Shown piece by piece: positions 40,114-49,567 of a stretch of 64,000 nt of DNA. This stretch comes from Corynebacterium sp. ES2730-CONJ (lineage in GTDB: Bacteria; Actinomycetota; Actinomycetes; Mycobacteriales; Mycobacteriaceae), in NCBI RefSeq assembly GCF_024834055.1, contig NZ_JANUXZ010000003.1:278381-342380 (forward strand), read 5' to 3'. A program made the translations under genes and the position numbers. The notes under the pieces were generated by a model that was not told where the DNA came from, ran no database searches, and saw only the letters and a list, made by a program, of their open reading frames with translations. Position 1 is the first letter of the stretch; each line of letters begins with the position of its first letter.

Positions 40114-40629
40114 TTAATCGTTGTCAGCGGTATCACTATGAATACGGGCATCGTACTCATCCTTAGAAATGAGGACTTGGTGGCCGTCTTTATTTATGAT
40201 GACAACCTGGTCATCGGCCGCCTGGTGAGCCTTAGTGATAACATCGGGAATCCGGCCAAAAGAGGCTTTTTCTAGTTCGGGCAAGGAATTGAAGCTGATA
40301 CCAGGAAGCCTCATCTTCTTATTGTGCGAACCAAATGCCAGTGCGCGCGAGCCCTGAAAACCGAGCCCGGTGAATTCTGCCCATGGCATTGTGGCTGGGC
40401 GTTTGAATGCATAGTAGGCGGTAATCCCGTCGGTGGTAATAACGGTGCGCGACCTCAGCACATAATAAATCATGACCAGCGGTAGGAATGGCACCCAGAA
40501 GAGATATGTAAAAGCAGCGCCTGAGATGAGCAGCGCTAGGGCTGCCATGAAGATCGCTGCGAGCAGATGGGCGCGATCGACACGAAAGATTGTCTCGGGG
40601 TTGTCGGGGTTGTGGTCGCTCATACTCAT
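40114..40629 (-). CDS. PH-domain membrane protein (CFP6-like)
   Basis: A 171-residue protein. Two hydrophobic segments (LLAAIFMAALALLISGAAFTYLFWVPFLPLVMIYYVL) are followed by a bacterial PH-like beta domain (RTVITTDGITAYYAFKRPATMPWAEFTGL). It corresponds in layout and neighbourhood to the mycobacterial low-molecular-weight antigen 6, next to ilv genes. Its function is unknown. ilvD begins 12 bp downstream, so they are probably co-transcribed. Confidence 0.75.
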   Translation of the reverse strand: MSMSDHNPDNPETIFRVDRAHLLAAIFMAALALLISGAAFTYLFWVPFLPLVMIYYVLRSRTVITTDGITAYYAFKRPATMPWAEFTGLGFQGSRALAFGSHNKKMRLPGISFNSLPELEKASFGRIPDVITKAHQAADDQVVIINKDGHQVLISKDEYDARIHSDTADND

Positions 40630-40665
40630 TGATGATATTGGATTCTCAAGATCACGGTTAATTCT

Positions 40666-42066
40666 TTAAGTAGTTTCAGGCTCCACTGAGCTATCTAAGG
40701 GGGTGGTGGATTCAGGTTCGACTGTCACTTCAGTTTCGGGGTTCGCTGTGGGCTGGATGGAAACCGGCTCCTCCGTGAGTTCCGCTACGTGGGTATCGTC
40801 GTGGGTATCTTGAGGAACAATAGTCACCTCTGGTTCAGTTTCACTTGGAATGGCGGGCTGGATCTGACTCTGCGGTAACAGCGTTGGAGTTTCTGCAGTG
40901 GGCTCGGGTTCGAGAGTGAAGGCCTTAATAGCTAGCAGAATGATCCCCGCTAGCAACATCAAAGCAGTGGACAGACGTACCCTTCCGCCGAAAGTAAAAA
41001 TATGCTGCGAGGAGTGTGCGGTCGGCTCTGCGTCGTCCTCTTGCGCAGGATCGGTAACAGCGGGATCGTTATCGGTGAGGAATCCACGCTCAGTTAGCCG
41101 TTCCGCACTGCTGGGATGCATAGTTCCTTCTTGGGGGGTGTACTCAACGGTGGTAGCTTGCGTCGCGAGTGAATGAGGAGTCTGGGTATCTTCGAGTTCT
41201 GAAACGATGCGTCCATCAATCGTTGCAGCGGATCCGTATTCGTGCCAAAACTCTTCGATAATTTTGACTCGCACTGCGCGTTCTACCATCCATTGAGAAC
41301 CCGGCTTGACCTGAGTAAGGAAGCGCATTTGCATGGTCCACGGCATGCCAACGCTCGCAGGCGGATTGATCGCCAATGCGGGATGTACGGCAAGGGGGCC
41401 CAAAACCACCTCACGTATATTAGGCTCATCGAGGGCGCGCTGTGTAGCGCTAGTAGCGCGTTCGACGGCTTCGTCCACCGAATGGGATCCGAGAAGGGGA
41501 ACGGGCATGGAAACTACGGCAGAAGACCAGTGATTGGAACAATTGATGCTCACCCCGGCTTTGGAATTCGGGATGATAACCGTCTCTTCTGCGAGGGTTC
41601 GAATACGAGTCGATCGCATTGTAATTTGAATGACGGTGCCCTCGATAGCGTCGGCAGATCCCCCTTTAAAGATCACCCAATCGCCAACCCCGTACTGCTT
41701 CTCCGAGAGAATGAAAAAGCCCGCGAGAAAATCTGCGATGATGGATTGCGCACCCAGGCCGATAGCGGCTGAGGCCGCCGTTGCAGGAATAGCTGCGGAA
41801 GCGAGAGAAAATCCAAGTTGTTGCAATATTGCAACAAAGATGAGGAAATAGGCCAAGATTTGAGCGGCATAAACAAATACTCCCGCGAAGGCGAGTTGGG
41901 TTTTCTGCTCATCCGCTTGTTCATCCACGACCTTATTACGAATGATATACATGGCGAGGCGTCCAGCGCGGGGCACCAGGAGCGCTAACAAGATAAGCAG
42001 GGCTAGAGGAATGCCAGGATCGAGAAACCAGTTCCATAGAGACTGGGCAATATAACTGATATGCAT
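40666..42066 (-). CDS. mscCG: MscS-family channel of the MscCG type (glutamate exporter homologue)
   Basis: A 466-residue mechanosensitive channel. The pore helix and MscS core are clear (AAIPATAASAAIGLGAQSIIADFLAGFFILSEKQYGVGDW near 92-130), followed by a beta domain with SNHWSSAVVSMPVPLLGS. Beyond the usual MscS end there is a charged linker, a fourth transmembrane helix introduced by FGGRVRLSTALML, and a Pro/Thr/Glu-rich extracytoplasmic tail. That extension is the hallmark of C. glutamicum MscCG, which exports glutamate and lies at the same place next to ilvB. ATG 42066 follows AGAAAG. Confidence 0.9.
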   Translation of the reverse strand: MHISYIAQSLWNWFLDPGIPLALLILLALLVPRAGRLAMYIIRNKVVDEQADEQKTQLAFAGVFVYAAQILAYFLIFVAILQQLGFSLASAAIPATAASAAIGLGAQSIIADFLAGFFILSEKQYGVGDWVIFKGGSADAIEGTVIQITMRSTRIRTLAEETVIIPNSKAGVSINCSNHWSSAVVSMPVPLLGSHSVDEAVERATSATQRALDEPNIREVVLGPLAVHPALAINPPASVGMPWTMQMRFLTQVKPGSQWMVERAVRVKIIEEFWHEYGSAATIDGRIVSELEDTQTPHSLATQATTVEYTPQEGTMHPSSAERLTERGFLTDNDPAVTDPAQEDDAEPTAHSSQHIFTFGGRVRLSTALMLLAGIILLAIKAFTLEPEPTAETPTLLPQSQIQPAIPSETEPEVTIVPQDTHDDTHVAELTEEPVSIQPTANPETEVTVEPESTTPLDSSVEPETT

Positions 42067-42262
42067 AATTCTTTCTAGGTTATCGTCTTCCCTGTGGTCT
42101 CGCGAATAGTGCGGATCGAGCGCCTCACTGCTTGGTCATGACTGCTGATAGCTTAACTTGGGGTGCTCCAGAATTTTTTGGGCGAATAAGCCTCTACCTG
42201 CACCGATTGGTTTTTGGGAGAGCTCTGGATGGGGTAGTGGCGAGGGGTAAAAAGCGATATTT

Positions 42263-42292
42263 TCGACAATTCCCTTAGTTGAATTGTATGAT
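42263..42292 (+). promoter_or_regulatory. Predicted promoter of the ilvBN leader
   Basis: A TCGACA hexamer (42263-42268) and TATGAT (42287-42292) are 18 bp apart. Transcription would begin about 7-9 bp downstream, at or next to the leader-peptide ATG at 42301, so the leader mRNA is probably leaderless. Confidence 0.55.
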
Positions 42293-42300
42293 TGGTGACT

Positions 42301-42363
42301 ATGAACATTATTCGACTTGTACTAGTAGTGAACGGCGCGGCGCTTGATGTCGCGGCTTGCTAA
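42301..42363 (+). CDS. ilvBN leader peptide
   Basis: A 20-codon open frame, MNIIRLVLVVNGAALDVAAC. Eleven of the first ten to seventeen positions are not needed to see the point: Ile3-Ile4, Leu6-Val7-Leu8-Val9-Val10 form a block of branched-chain codons, followed by Leu15 and Val17. It resembles the C. glutamicum ilvB leader (which also begins with an I-I-R-L-V run). Stalling at these codons when Ile, Leu or Val is scarce would shift the downstream RNA fold. Confidence 0.85.
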   Translation: MNIIRLVLVVNGAALDVAAC

Positions 42364-42434
42364 AGTTCAAGTCGAAACCAAAGCGCCCCCGAAACCTACG
42401 CACCACAAGTGCTAGGAATACGGGGGCTTTAGTG
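42311..42434 (+). promoter_or_regulatory. ilvBN transcription attenuator
   Basis: Three pairings can be drawn. TTCGACTTG (42311-42319) pairs perfectly with CAAGTCGAA (42368-42376). GGCGCTT (42339-42345) pairs with AAGCGCC (42381-42387); this antiterminator cannot coexist with the first stem without a pseudoknot. GCCCCCG (42385-42391) pairs with CGGGGGC (42421-42427) and is followed by TTTAGTGTTTT, the terminator. A ribosome stalled in the Ile/Leu/Val codons would block the first stem, free the antiterminator and open ilvBN expression. Confidence 0.8.
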
Positions 42435-42547
42435 TTTTAGGTGGCAGACCGCCATTGGCTTCATTCTTTGCGATTATCACACCATGGATAATGGGCAGGA
42501 GTGAAGGAATATCTTTATTTCTAGACCCCAACAAGGAGTTAGAAGTC

Positions 42548-44380
42548 GTGACAACTCCCTCACGTCCGAGCCCCGCCACGGTTGCTTCGCGTGCTAAAGC
42601 TGCACAACCAGAACGAATGACCGGCGCCGACGCGGTCGTTCGGACTCTGGAAATGTTGGGCACCGATATTGTCTTCGGTCTGCCCGGCGGGGCCGTTTTG
42701 CCACTCTACGACGCGCTCTATAAATCAACGAAATTGCGGCATATTTTAGTTCGACATGAGCAAGGTGCTGGCCACGCGGCGACAGGCTACGCACAAGTAT
42801 CCGGAAAAGTGGGCGTCTGTATTGCCACGTCCGGACCAGGTGCAACCAATCTCGTCACCCCAATAGCAGATGCCTATCTCGACTCTGTTCCGCTCGTCGC
42901 CATTACAGGCCAAGTGGCCCGCCCCATGTTAGGAACAGATGCCTTCCAGGAAGCCGATATTCGATCGATTACGATACCGGTGACCAAACATAGTTTTATG
43001 ATTACTTCTCCGGACGAAATTCCGCGGGCTATCGCCGAGGCCTTTCATGTAGCGAATACGGGCCGCCCCGGACCAGTGCTCGTAGATATTCCCAAAGATA
43101 TCCAAGCGATGGAAATGGAATTCCACTGGCCACCGCGTCTGGAACTTGTTGGGTATCACCCCGTGACCAAACCTCATTCGCGTCCCATCGAACAAGCAGT
43201 GAGGCTCATCGCAGAATCTACCCGCCCGGCCCTCTATATTGGGGGCGGCGTCGTGAAGGCTGATGCCGCCCGCGAGCTGAAAATCTTTGCCGAAAAAACT
43301 GGAATTCCAGTCGTGACTACTTTGATGGCGCTCGGCGTATTTCCCGATTCACATCCTTTGCATATGGGTATGCCAGGCATGCATGGAACAGTTCCCGCTG
43401 TGGGGGCGCTTCAAGAGAGCGACTTGCTGATCGCTATCGGCACCCGCTTCGATGACCGCGTAACCGGTGATACTGCATCTTTTGCCCCGGAGGCTAAGGT
43501 GATCCACGCTGATATAGACCCAGCCGAAATTGGCAAGATCAGAATGGCCGATATCCCCATAGTTGGGGATGCCCGCGAGGTACTTGTGGCGCTGGCGGAA
43601 GAGTTTGATAGAACTTTGCCCCAAGGAATTGATATTTCTGCGTGGACGTATCATCTCAGCGATCTTAAAGAGAGGTTCCCGCGTGGCTACGAGCACAGCG
43701 CCGATGGAGTTTTGGAACCTCAATTCGTGATTGAGTCCCTCTCATCGATAGTTGGACCTGAGGCAATCTACTGTGCCGGAGTAGGTCAACACCAAATGTG
43801 GTCAGCGCAGTTTATCGACTTCGAAAAACCTCGTCACTGGCTTAATTCCGGGGGGCTAGGAACCATGGGTTATGCGATTCCGGCGGCCGTAGGCGCTAAA
43901 GCTGCAGCACCCGACCGTGAAGTATGGGCGGTTGACGGCGATGGATGTTTCCAGATGACCAACCAGGAACTCACTACGGCCTCAGCTAATGGCTTCCCCA
44001 TTAAGGTAGCCCTCATCAATAACGGCAACTTAGGCATGGTGCGCCAGTGGCAGACACTGTTCTACGACGGACACTACTCTCATACCCAACTGCGCAAGGG
44101 TAATCATTTTCTACCTGATTTTGTAGGACTGGCTGAGGCTCAGGGCTGCGCTGCTTTTAGAGCCACCACCGAGGCGGAGGCACTTGAGGCGATTCACAAA
44201 GCGCGCGAGATCAATGACCGACCGGTGGTTATAGATTTTATCGTCGGAGAGGATGCGCAGGTGTGGCCCATGGTCGCTACGGGGCACTCGAATTCCGAAA
44301 TTCAATACGCGCGTGATCTACGTCCGCTTTTCGACGAAGCTTCGCCCACCGACGTCGACGATATGACGAAAAAGATCTGA
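42548..44380 (+). CDS. ilvB: Acetolactate synthase large subunit
   Basis: IlvB is the TPP-dependent catalytic subunit for branched-chain amino acid synthesis. The start is GTG 42548 (610 residues), because AAGGAG lies 9 bp upstream; the open frame from 42455 overlaps the attenuator and has no such site. [15 protein letters not shown] and the catalytic glutamate in [14 protein letters not shown] are in the first domain; [29 protein letters not shown] is the TPP motif. ilvN follows after 8 bp. Confidence 0.97.
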   Translation: MTTPSRPSPATVASRAKAAQPERMTGADAVVRTLEMLGTDIVFGLPGGAVLPLYDALYKSTKLRHILVRHEQGAGHAATGYAQVSGKVGVCIATSGPGATNLVTPIADAYLDSVPLVAITGQVARPMLGTDAFQEADIRSITIPVTKHSFMITSPDEIPRAIAEAFHVANTGRPGPVLVDIPKDIQAMEMEFHWPPRLELVGYHPVTKPHSRPIEQAVRLIAESTRPALYIGGGVVKADAARELKIFAEKTGIPVVTTLMALGVFPDSHPLHMGMPGMHGTVPAVGALQESDLLIAIGTRFDDRVTGDTASFAPEAKVIHADIDPAEIGKIRMADIPIVGDAREVLVALAEEFDRTLPQGIDISAWTYHLSDLKERFPRGYEHSADGVLEPQFVIESLSSIVGPEAIYCAGVGQHQMWSAQFIDFEKPRHWLNSGGLGTMGYAIPAAVGAKAAAPDREVWAVDGDGCFQMTNQELTTASANGFPIKVALINNGNLGMVRQWQTLFYDGHYSHTQLRKGNHFLPDFVGLAEAQGCAAFRATTEAEALEAIHKAREINDRPVVIDFIVGEDAQVWPMVATGHSNSEIQYARDLRPLFDEASPTDVDDMTKKI

Positions 44381-44388
44381 GGGATAGC

Positions 44389-44910
44389 GTGAATAATCAA
44401 CCTAAAAATTCCCGCCATATACTGTCCGCTTTGGTAGAGGACGTTGATGGGCTGGTGACCCGAGTGTCCGCAATGTTCTCACGTCGCGGCTTCAATTTGC
44501 GTTCCTTCGTCTCGGGCACCACCGAAACGCCACAGCTCACACGAATTACCATCGTCTTCGATGCGGATGAAAATGCTATTGAGCAGATCACCAAACAGCT
44601 CAACAAGATCGTGCCAGTTCGCAAAGTGGTTCGCATGGATCCAGAATCGACAGTGGCCCGTGCTCTAATGCTGGTTAAGGTCTCGGCAGATGCCTCAAAT
44701 CGCCCGCAGGTAGTCGATGCAGCCAATATTTTCAGGGCTCGGATTATCGACGTGGCTCCCGAATCTGTGGTTATCGAGGCCACAGGTACCGAGGATAAGT
44801 TGGCGGCTTTTCTGGAGATCCTAAGGCCCTTCGGAGTTCGAGAATTAATATCCTCAGGGCCGATCGCTTTGACCCGTGGTCCGAAGACGATGGCTCCAAA
44901 GATCAATTAA
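44389..44910 (+). CDS. ilvN: Acetolactate synthase small (regulatory) subunit
   Basis: A 173-residue regulatory subunit with an N-terminal ACT domain (HILSALVEDVDGLVTRVSAMFSRRGFNLRSFVSG), the site of valine feedback inhibition in this family. It starts at GTG 44389, 8 bp after ilvB, so the two are co-expressed. Confidence 0.96.
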   Translation: MNNQPKNSRHILSALVEDVDGLVTRVSAMFSRRGFNLRSFVSGTTETPQLTRITIVFDADENAIEQITKQLNKIVPVRKVVRMDPESTVARALMLVKVSADASNRPQVVDAANIFRARIIDVAPESVVIEATGTEDKLAAFLEILRPFGVRELISSGPIALTRGPKTMAPKIN

Positions 44911-44977
44911 GCAGTATCCTATAATTAGTTTCAAAGAGTCCCCACTAGGAAACTCTCGTGTGACTCATATTCTTTAA

Positions 44978-46009
<1,032 letters not shown>

Positions 46010-46032
46010 AGTTTAGGTAGCTGCTGACCCTC

Positions 46033-46060
46033 AAACCCCTCGGGTATTCCGAGGGGTTTT
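46033..46060 (+). terminator. Terminator of ilvC
   Basis: An 11-bp stem (AAACCCCTCGG / CCGAGGGGTTT) with a GTATT loop and a T end, 23 bp after ilvC. Confidence 0.92.
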
Positions 46061-46598
46061 GCTCTGCCAAGCTTACTATTCGACATTGGGTACAAGCCTG
46101 GTGAGGTTCGGGATATGTGTTGAGAGTAGGAGAGCTGGGCTTCGATAGAGCTACTCTTAGAGCTACCTCTTAAGTTCTACTTTGCCGACCAATTCCCATC
46201 ATCTGGTTGTAACTTGTGTTCTTGCGTGCTCTGTAGCGTGTGGGCTGGACTTTCGGGTACACCCACCTTAAAAGCTCGCTTTGTCGCATCCGAGTGCTCA
46301 ATGTGGGCACATTAGAGCTAATGAGAAGAAGTATTGGATCTGTGAGAATTTGCTTAACGTGCGGGGGCGTCGAACCGTCTTCGTGGAGGTCTAGCCTCGT
46401 AAATTGTGTCAGCGATAAATATCTTCGAAATAAGTAACCGGAAACGACCGGTAAGCGATGGCAACGAGCCGGGTATGTCGACGGTCGCCCCATTTTTTTG
46501 CTCTCGCCTTTCTAAGAAAAACCCCAAAAAGACCGACTGATATGAATATCTATTTTCATTATATTGAAGTTAATGAAAGTACAGGTTAGGGTAGCATT
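46061..46598. other. Intergenic region between ilvC and the CDF exporter
   Basis: 538 bp with no supportable gene; the open frame on the minus strand here looks random. The last 60 bp are AT-rich and carry inverted repeats, given as a separate operator candidate. Confidence 0.4.
46540..46578. promoter_or_regulatory. Candidate metal-responsive operator upstream of the CDF gene
   Basis: Two overlapping dyads lie just before the exporter gene. One is ATGAA (46542-46546) against TTCAT (46555-46559), spaced like ArsR/SmtB-type sites. The other is a perfect 8-bp inverted repeat TTTCATTA (46554-46561) / TAATGAAA (46571-46578). A role in metal control is inferred from position and pattern only. Confidence 0.45.
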
Positions 46599-47750
46599 AT
46601 GAGCAGGAAACGACGTCATTTAAACCACGGACACAGCCGTCGCCCGGGAGAAACTCGCTCGCGAGGCGCGCGTCGTTATAGTATCCGCGCACGTGACGCT
46701 TCCGAGTCCCAGACCGCTCCGACTCCTCGCACACACGATCAGGAGCACAGTGTGCCCCAGCAGTCCAAGGTGCTTGTAGGTCGTGGCCATGCCCGCGATG
46801 ATGATCATGACCACAACCATGACCACCGTAATGGCCATGATCACAACCATAACCACAACCACGATCATGATCATCATAGCCACGCACCGGAGGGTCTAAA
46901 AGCACTCCTAACAGTTCTTATTTTCACCGCGACAATTTTTTTTGCCGAACTCATTGGTGGATATATATCTGGCTCGCTCGCCCTCGTCTCTGACGCGATG
47001 CATATGCTCTCGGATTCAACAGGACTTCTAGTAGCCGCGTTAGCCATCATTTTCGCCCGCAAGACTGCAAGCGATACCGCAACATACGGCTACCGCCGAC
47101 TAGAGGTGGTAGCCGCCTTAGCGAACGCGCTGAGCGTTTCGATTATCTCGTTGTGGATCGTAGTGGAAGCGATCATGCGTTTTTTCGCCCAGGAAGAGAT
47201 CAACGCCCCGCTAATGCTCGGAGTAGGCATCATAGGTTTGGTGGCAAATATTTTCGGGGCACTTGTGTTGCACGGACACAGTCACTCCAGCATGAATATG
47301 CGCGGTGCTTATTTACACGTTCTCGTCGATCTCTTCGGATCAATTGCCGTAATCATCGCAGCCCTCGCCATGATCTTCTACCAAATTATATGGGCTGATA
47401 CGGTAGCTTCGCTCATCATCGCAGCCCTCATTCTCCCGCGGAGCATGAAGCTGGCATGGGAATCGCTAAGGGTGATTACGGAACAGGTGCCACTAGGGGT
47501 AGACATGGCCGAGATTAAGCTAGCGCTTACCCATATCGATGATGTGCTAACAGTACATGATCTACACGTCTGGTCACTTGACGGCAATGAACTAATCGCC
47601 ACCTGCCACCTCGTAGTCGATCGCGATATGTCCATTGGGTCGTGTACCGTCTTGGATAAAGTTCAAGATCGCTTGCTCGATTTTGGTATCGAGCACTCAA
47701 CAGTGCAGCTCGAAGGCCCCGGGCACCAAAGGCACGAGACGACGTGCTGA
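46599..47750 (+). CDS. CDF-family cation efflux protein with His-rich N-terminus
   Basis: A 383-residue zinc/cobalt-type exporter. The N-terminal 100 residues are cytoplasmic and contain a His/Asp-rich tract (about residues 63-97, some fifteen His in DHDHNHDH-type repeats). Six transmembrane segments follow. The first has FFAELIGGYISGSLALVSDAMHMLSD, with the HxxxD metal site, and a second site appears as HVLVDLFGSIAV. The C-terminal domain ends in HDLHVWSLDGNELIATCHLVV. Zn2+ is the most probable substrate. The DUF262 gene starts 20 bp downstream. Confidence 0.92.
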   Translation: MSRKRRHLNHGHSRRPGETRSRGARRYSIRARDASESQTAPTPRTHDQEHSVPQQSKVLVGRGHARDDDHDHNHDHRNGHDHNHNHNHDHDHHSHAPEGLKALLTVLIFTATIFFAELIGGYISGSLALVSDAMHMLSDSTGLLVAALAIIFARKTASDTATYGYRRLEVVAALANALSVSIISLWIVVEAIMRFFAQEEINAPLMLGVGIIGLVANIFGALVLHGHSHSSMNMRGAYLHVLVDLFGSIAVIIAALAMIFYQIIWADTVASLIIAALILPRSMKLAWESLRVITEQVPLGVDMAEIKLALTHIDDVLTVHDLHVWSLDGNELIATCHLVVDRDMSIGSCTVLDKVQDRLLDFGIEHSTVQLEGPGHQRHETTC

Positions 47751-47770
47751 TCATCGGCTAAGCTAAAATT

Positions 47771-49564
47771 ATGGCTTATAGCACCCCAAGTTATGATCTT
47801 CTCGATCTCTTCGCTCGTGTAGATCGCGGCGATATCCAACTGCCAGATTTCCAGCGCGAATACCGGTGGGATGTCGACCAAATCCGCACTCTAATCATTT
47901 CAGTCCTACGGGGCGACCCCATCGGCGCATTCATGGCGCTCGACACGCGCAACGAGGTACTCCGTTTCCGTCCGCGCCCCCTCGCCGGCGCCCCAGATCA
48001 TGGCCTGGGTCCAGGTATGCTGCTCCTTGATGGACAACAACGCCTGACTACCTTGTATCATTGCCTCCGTGGTGGTGGAATCGTCGAAAGCGTCGACTTT
48101 CGTCATAAGCGGGTGCGGCGGCGGTTTTACGTTAATGTTGAGCGCGCTACAGCAGAAGAAATCATTCCAGATGATGCTGTCATCGCAGTTGATGAACAAG
48201 GTGTTGTGTGTTCGCATTTCGGCCCTTCTGCACAACTTCCAGACTCCGATACTGCATCTACCTATGGCTATATTCCAGTGGCAGATTTACTCTTTGAAAA
48301 AGGTACAGATCTACTCTTCGATATAGCTGTTGCTTCCTCCCATGACGTGGCAAAGAAATTTTATACCCGGGTTATCAAGCCACTAGTGCGCTACCAAATC
48401 CCCATTATCAGGTTGGATCGTGATACTGCCCAGGCTGGAATCGGATCGATTTTTGCCCATGCTAATAGCGTGGGTCAGCAAATGGACGTATTCGAGCTCA
48501 TCACTGCAATCTTTGCTGCCCAGGACCAGAATTTTCACCTAGCCGATGATTGGCGCAAAACCCAGCGGGTCCTTAATGCCCACCCAGCTTTAGCAGAAAT
48601 TGGGCGCACCGAATTCCTCACTGCTGTTGCCCTCTATTGCACCTACAACAAGGGCAAAGCCTCAGGCTTCAGGCAGTCAATTCTGCAGCTCACGCTCGAG
48701 GAGTACAAAGAGGCCGCAGAAAAACTGCGATCTGCATTTGAACACGTCGGTGACTTCCTCACTGAACGCTGTATTCATTCCATTGACCAAGTGCCCTATA
48801 GTGCCCAATTGGTACCCCTAGCCGCGATCAGAGCCCTTCTCGATGACAGTGTCTTGGACAACCAAGCAGCACTTGACCGCCTGAATCGCTGGTTCTGGTG
48901 CGGGGTATTTGGCGAACTCTACGGCTCCCCAGCTGTCATGGTGCGAACAAGCCAAGATGTCGATGAAGTAACCAAGTGGATTCTTGATTACAACAATTCC
49001 AGGGGCGTACCAGAGCCAAAAACCATTGCTCAAGCCCGCTTTGTGGAATCACGACTGCATTCTGCTACCCCACATTCTGGGCTCTATAAAGGCATCTATG
49101 CTTTAATCATGGGGCGCGGTGCTATAGATTGGCGCAGCAATTCTAGGTTCGACGGGGAAAATTTCCACGCCCTCAGCACACATTTCCGCAAGATTTTCCC
49201 GACCGAGTGGTGCGCGGAAAACGGCATCGAAGAATTTCTATCAGATTCGGTTCTCAACCGGACCCCAATGTCGCGGCGCACATATGTGATGCTGGAGCAG
49301 AACTCGCCTGCGCGCTACCTGCACCGAATTCAGCTGAAAAGTCTGCTTGACGATGCGGAGTTCGATGCCGTATTGAATTCCCATCTCATTGATTCTCACT
49401 TACTCTTTAGTGCCAATGCCCGAGAATTCTTTCATGATCGACGCCATAAGATTCTGAAGATGATCGAGTCAGCCATGGGAGTCACAGCCATCTTAGATGT
49501 TGATGAAGATAACCTTCACGCTGGAGAAGAGGGCCCAGGTGCCTTCGTGGATGCCCGCAAGTAA
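47771..49564 (+). CDS. DUF262-domain protein (GmrS/BrxU-like N-terminus)
   Basis: A 597-residue protein. The DUF262 motifs are QLPDFQREYRW at residues 23-33 and LLDGQQRLTTLYH near 85-97, the nucleotide-binding and NTPase-type part of GmrSD and BrxU proteins that restrict modified phage DNA. A late segment (FLSDSVLNRTPMSRRTYVMLEQNSPARYL) matches the region after DUF262 in many such proteins. However, I see no DUF1524 HNH motif (HxxP, N, K), so the nuclease half appears missing. Function is uncertain: defence, or a degenerate or different role. A lipoprotein gene starts 3 bp downstream. Confidence 0.8.
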   Translation: MAYSTPSYDLLDLFARVDRGDIQLPDFQREYRWDVDQIRTLIISVLRGDPIGAFMALDTRNEVLRFRPRPLAGAPDHGLGPGMLLLDGQQRLTTLYHCLRGGGIVESVDFRHKRVRRRFYVNVERATAEEIIPDDAVIAVDEQGVVCSHFGPSAQLPDSDTASTYGYIPVADLLFEKGTDLLFDIAVASSHDVAKKFYTRVIKPLVRYQIPIIRLDRDTAQAGIGSIFAHANSVGQQMDVFELITAIFAAQDQNFHLADDWRKTQRVLNAHPALAEIGRTEFLTAVALYCTYNKGKASGFRQSILQLTLEEYKEAAEKLRSAFEHVGDFLTERCIHSIDQVPYSAQLVPLAAIRALLDDSVLDNQAALDRLNRWFWCGVFGELYGSPAVMVRTSQDVDEVTKWILDYNNSRGVPEPKTIAQARFVESRLHSATPHSGLYKGIYALIMGRGAIDWRSNSRFDGENFHALSTHFRKIFPTEWCAENGIEEFLSDSVLNRTPMSRRTYVMLEQNSPARYLHRIQLKSLLDDAEFDAVLNSHLIDSHLLFSANAREFFHDRRHKILKMIESAMGVTAILDVDEDNLHAGEEGPGAFVDARK

Positions 49565-49567
49565 TTC

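Noticed and set aside
42455..42547. Longer N-terminus for IlvB
   Set aside because: It overlaps the region just after the attenuator, adds residues unlike the family, and has no ribosome site, whereas GTG 42548 has AAGGAG.
46170..46493. 107-codon minus-strand frame upstream of the CDF gene
   Set aside because: Random-looking composition, no ribosome site, no recognisable motif.
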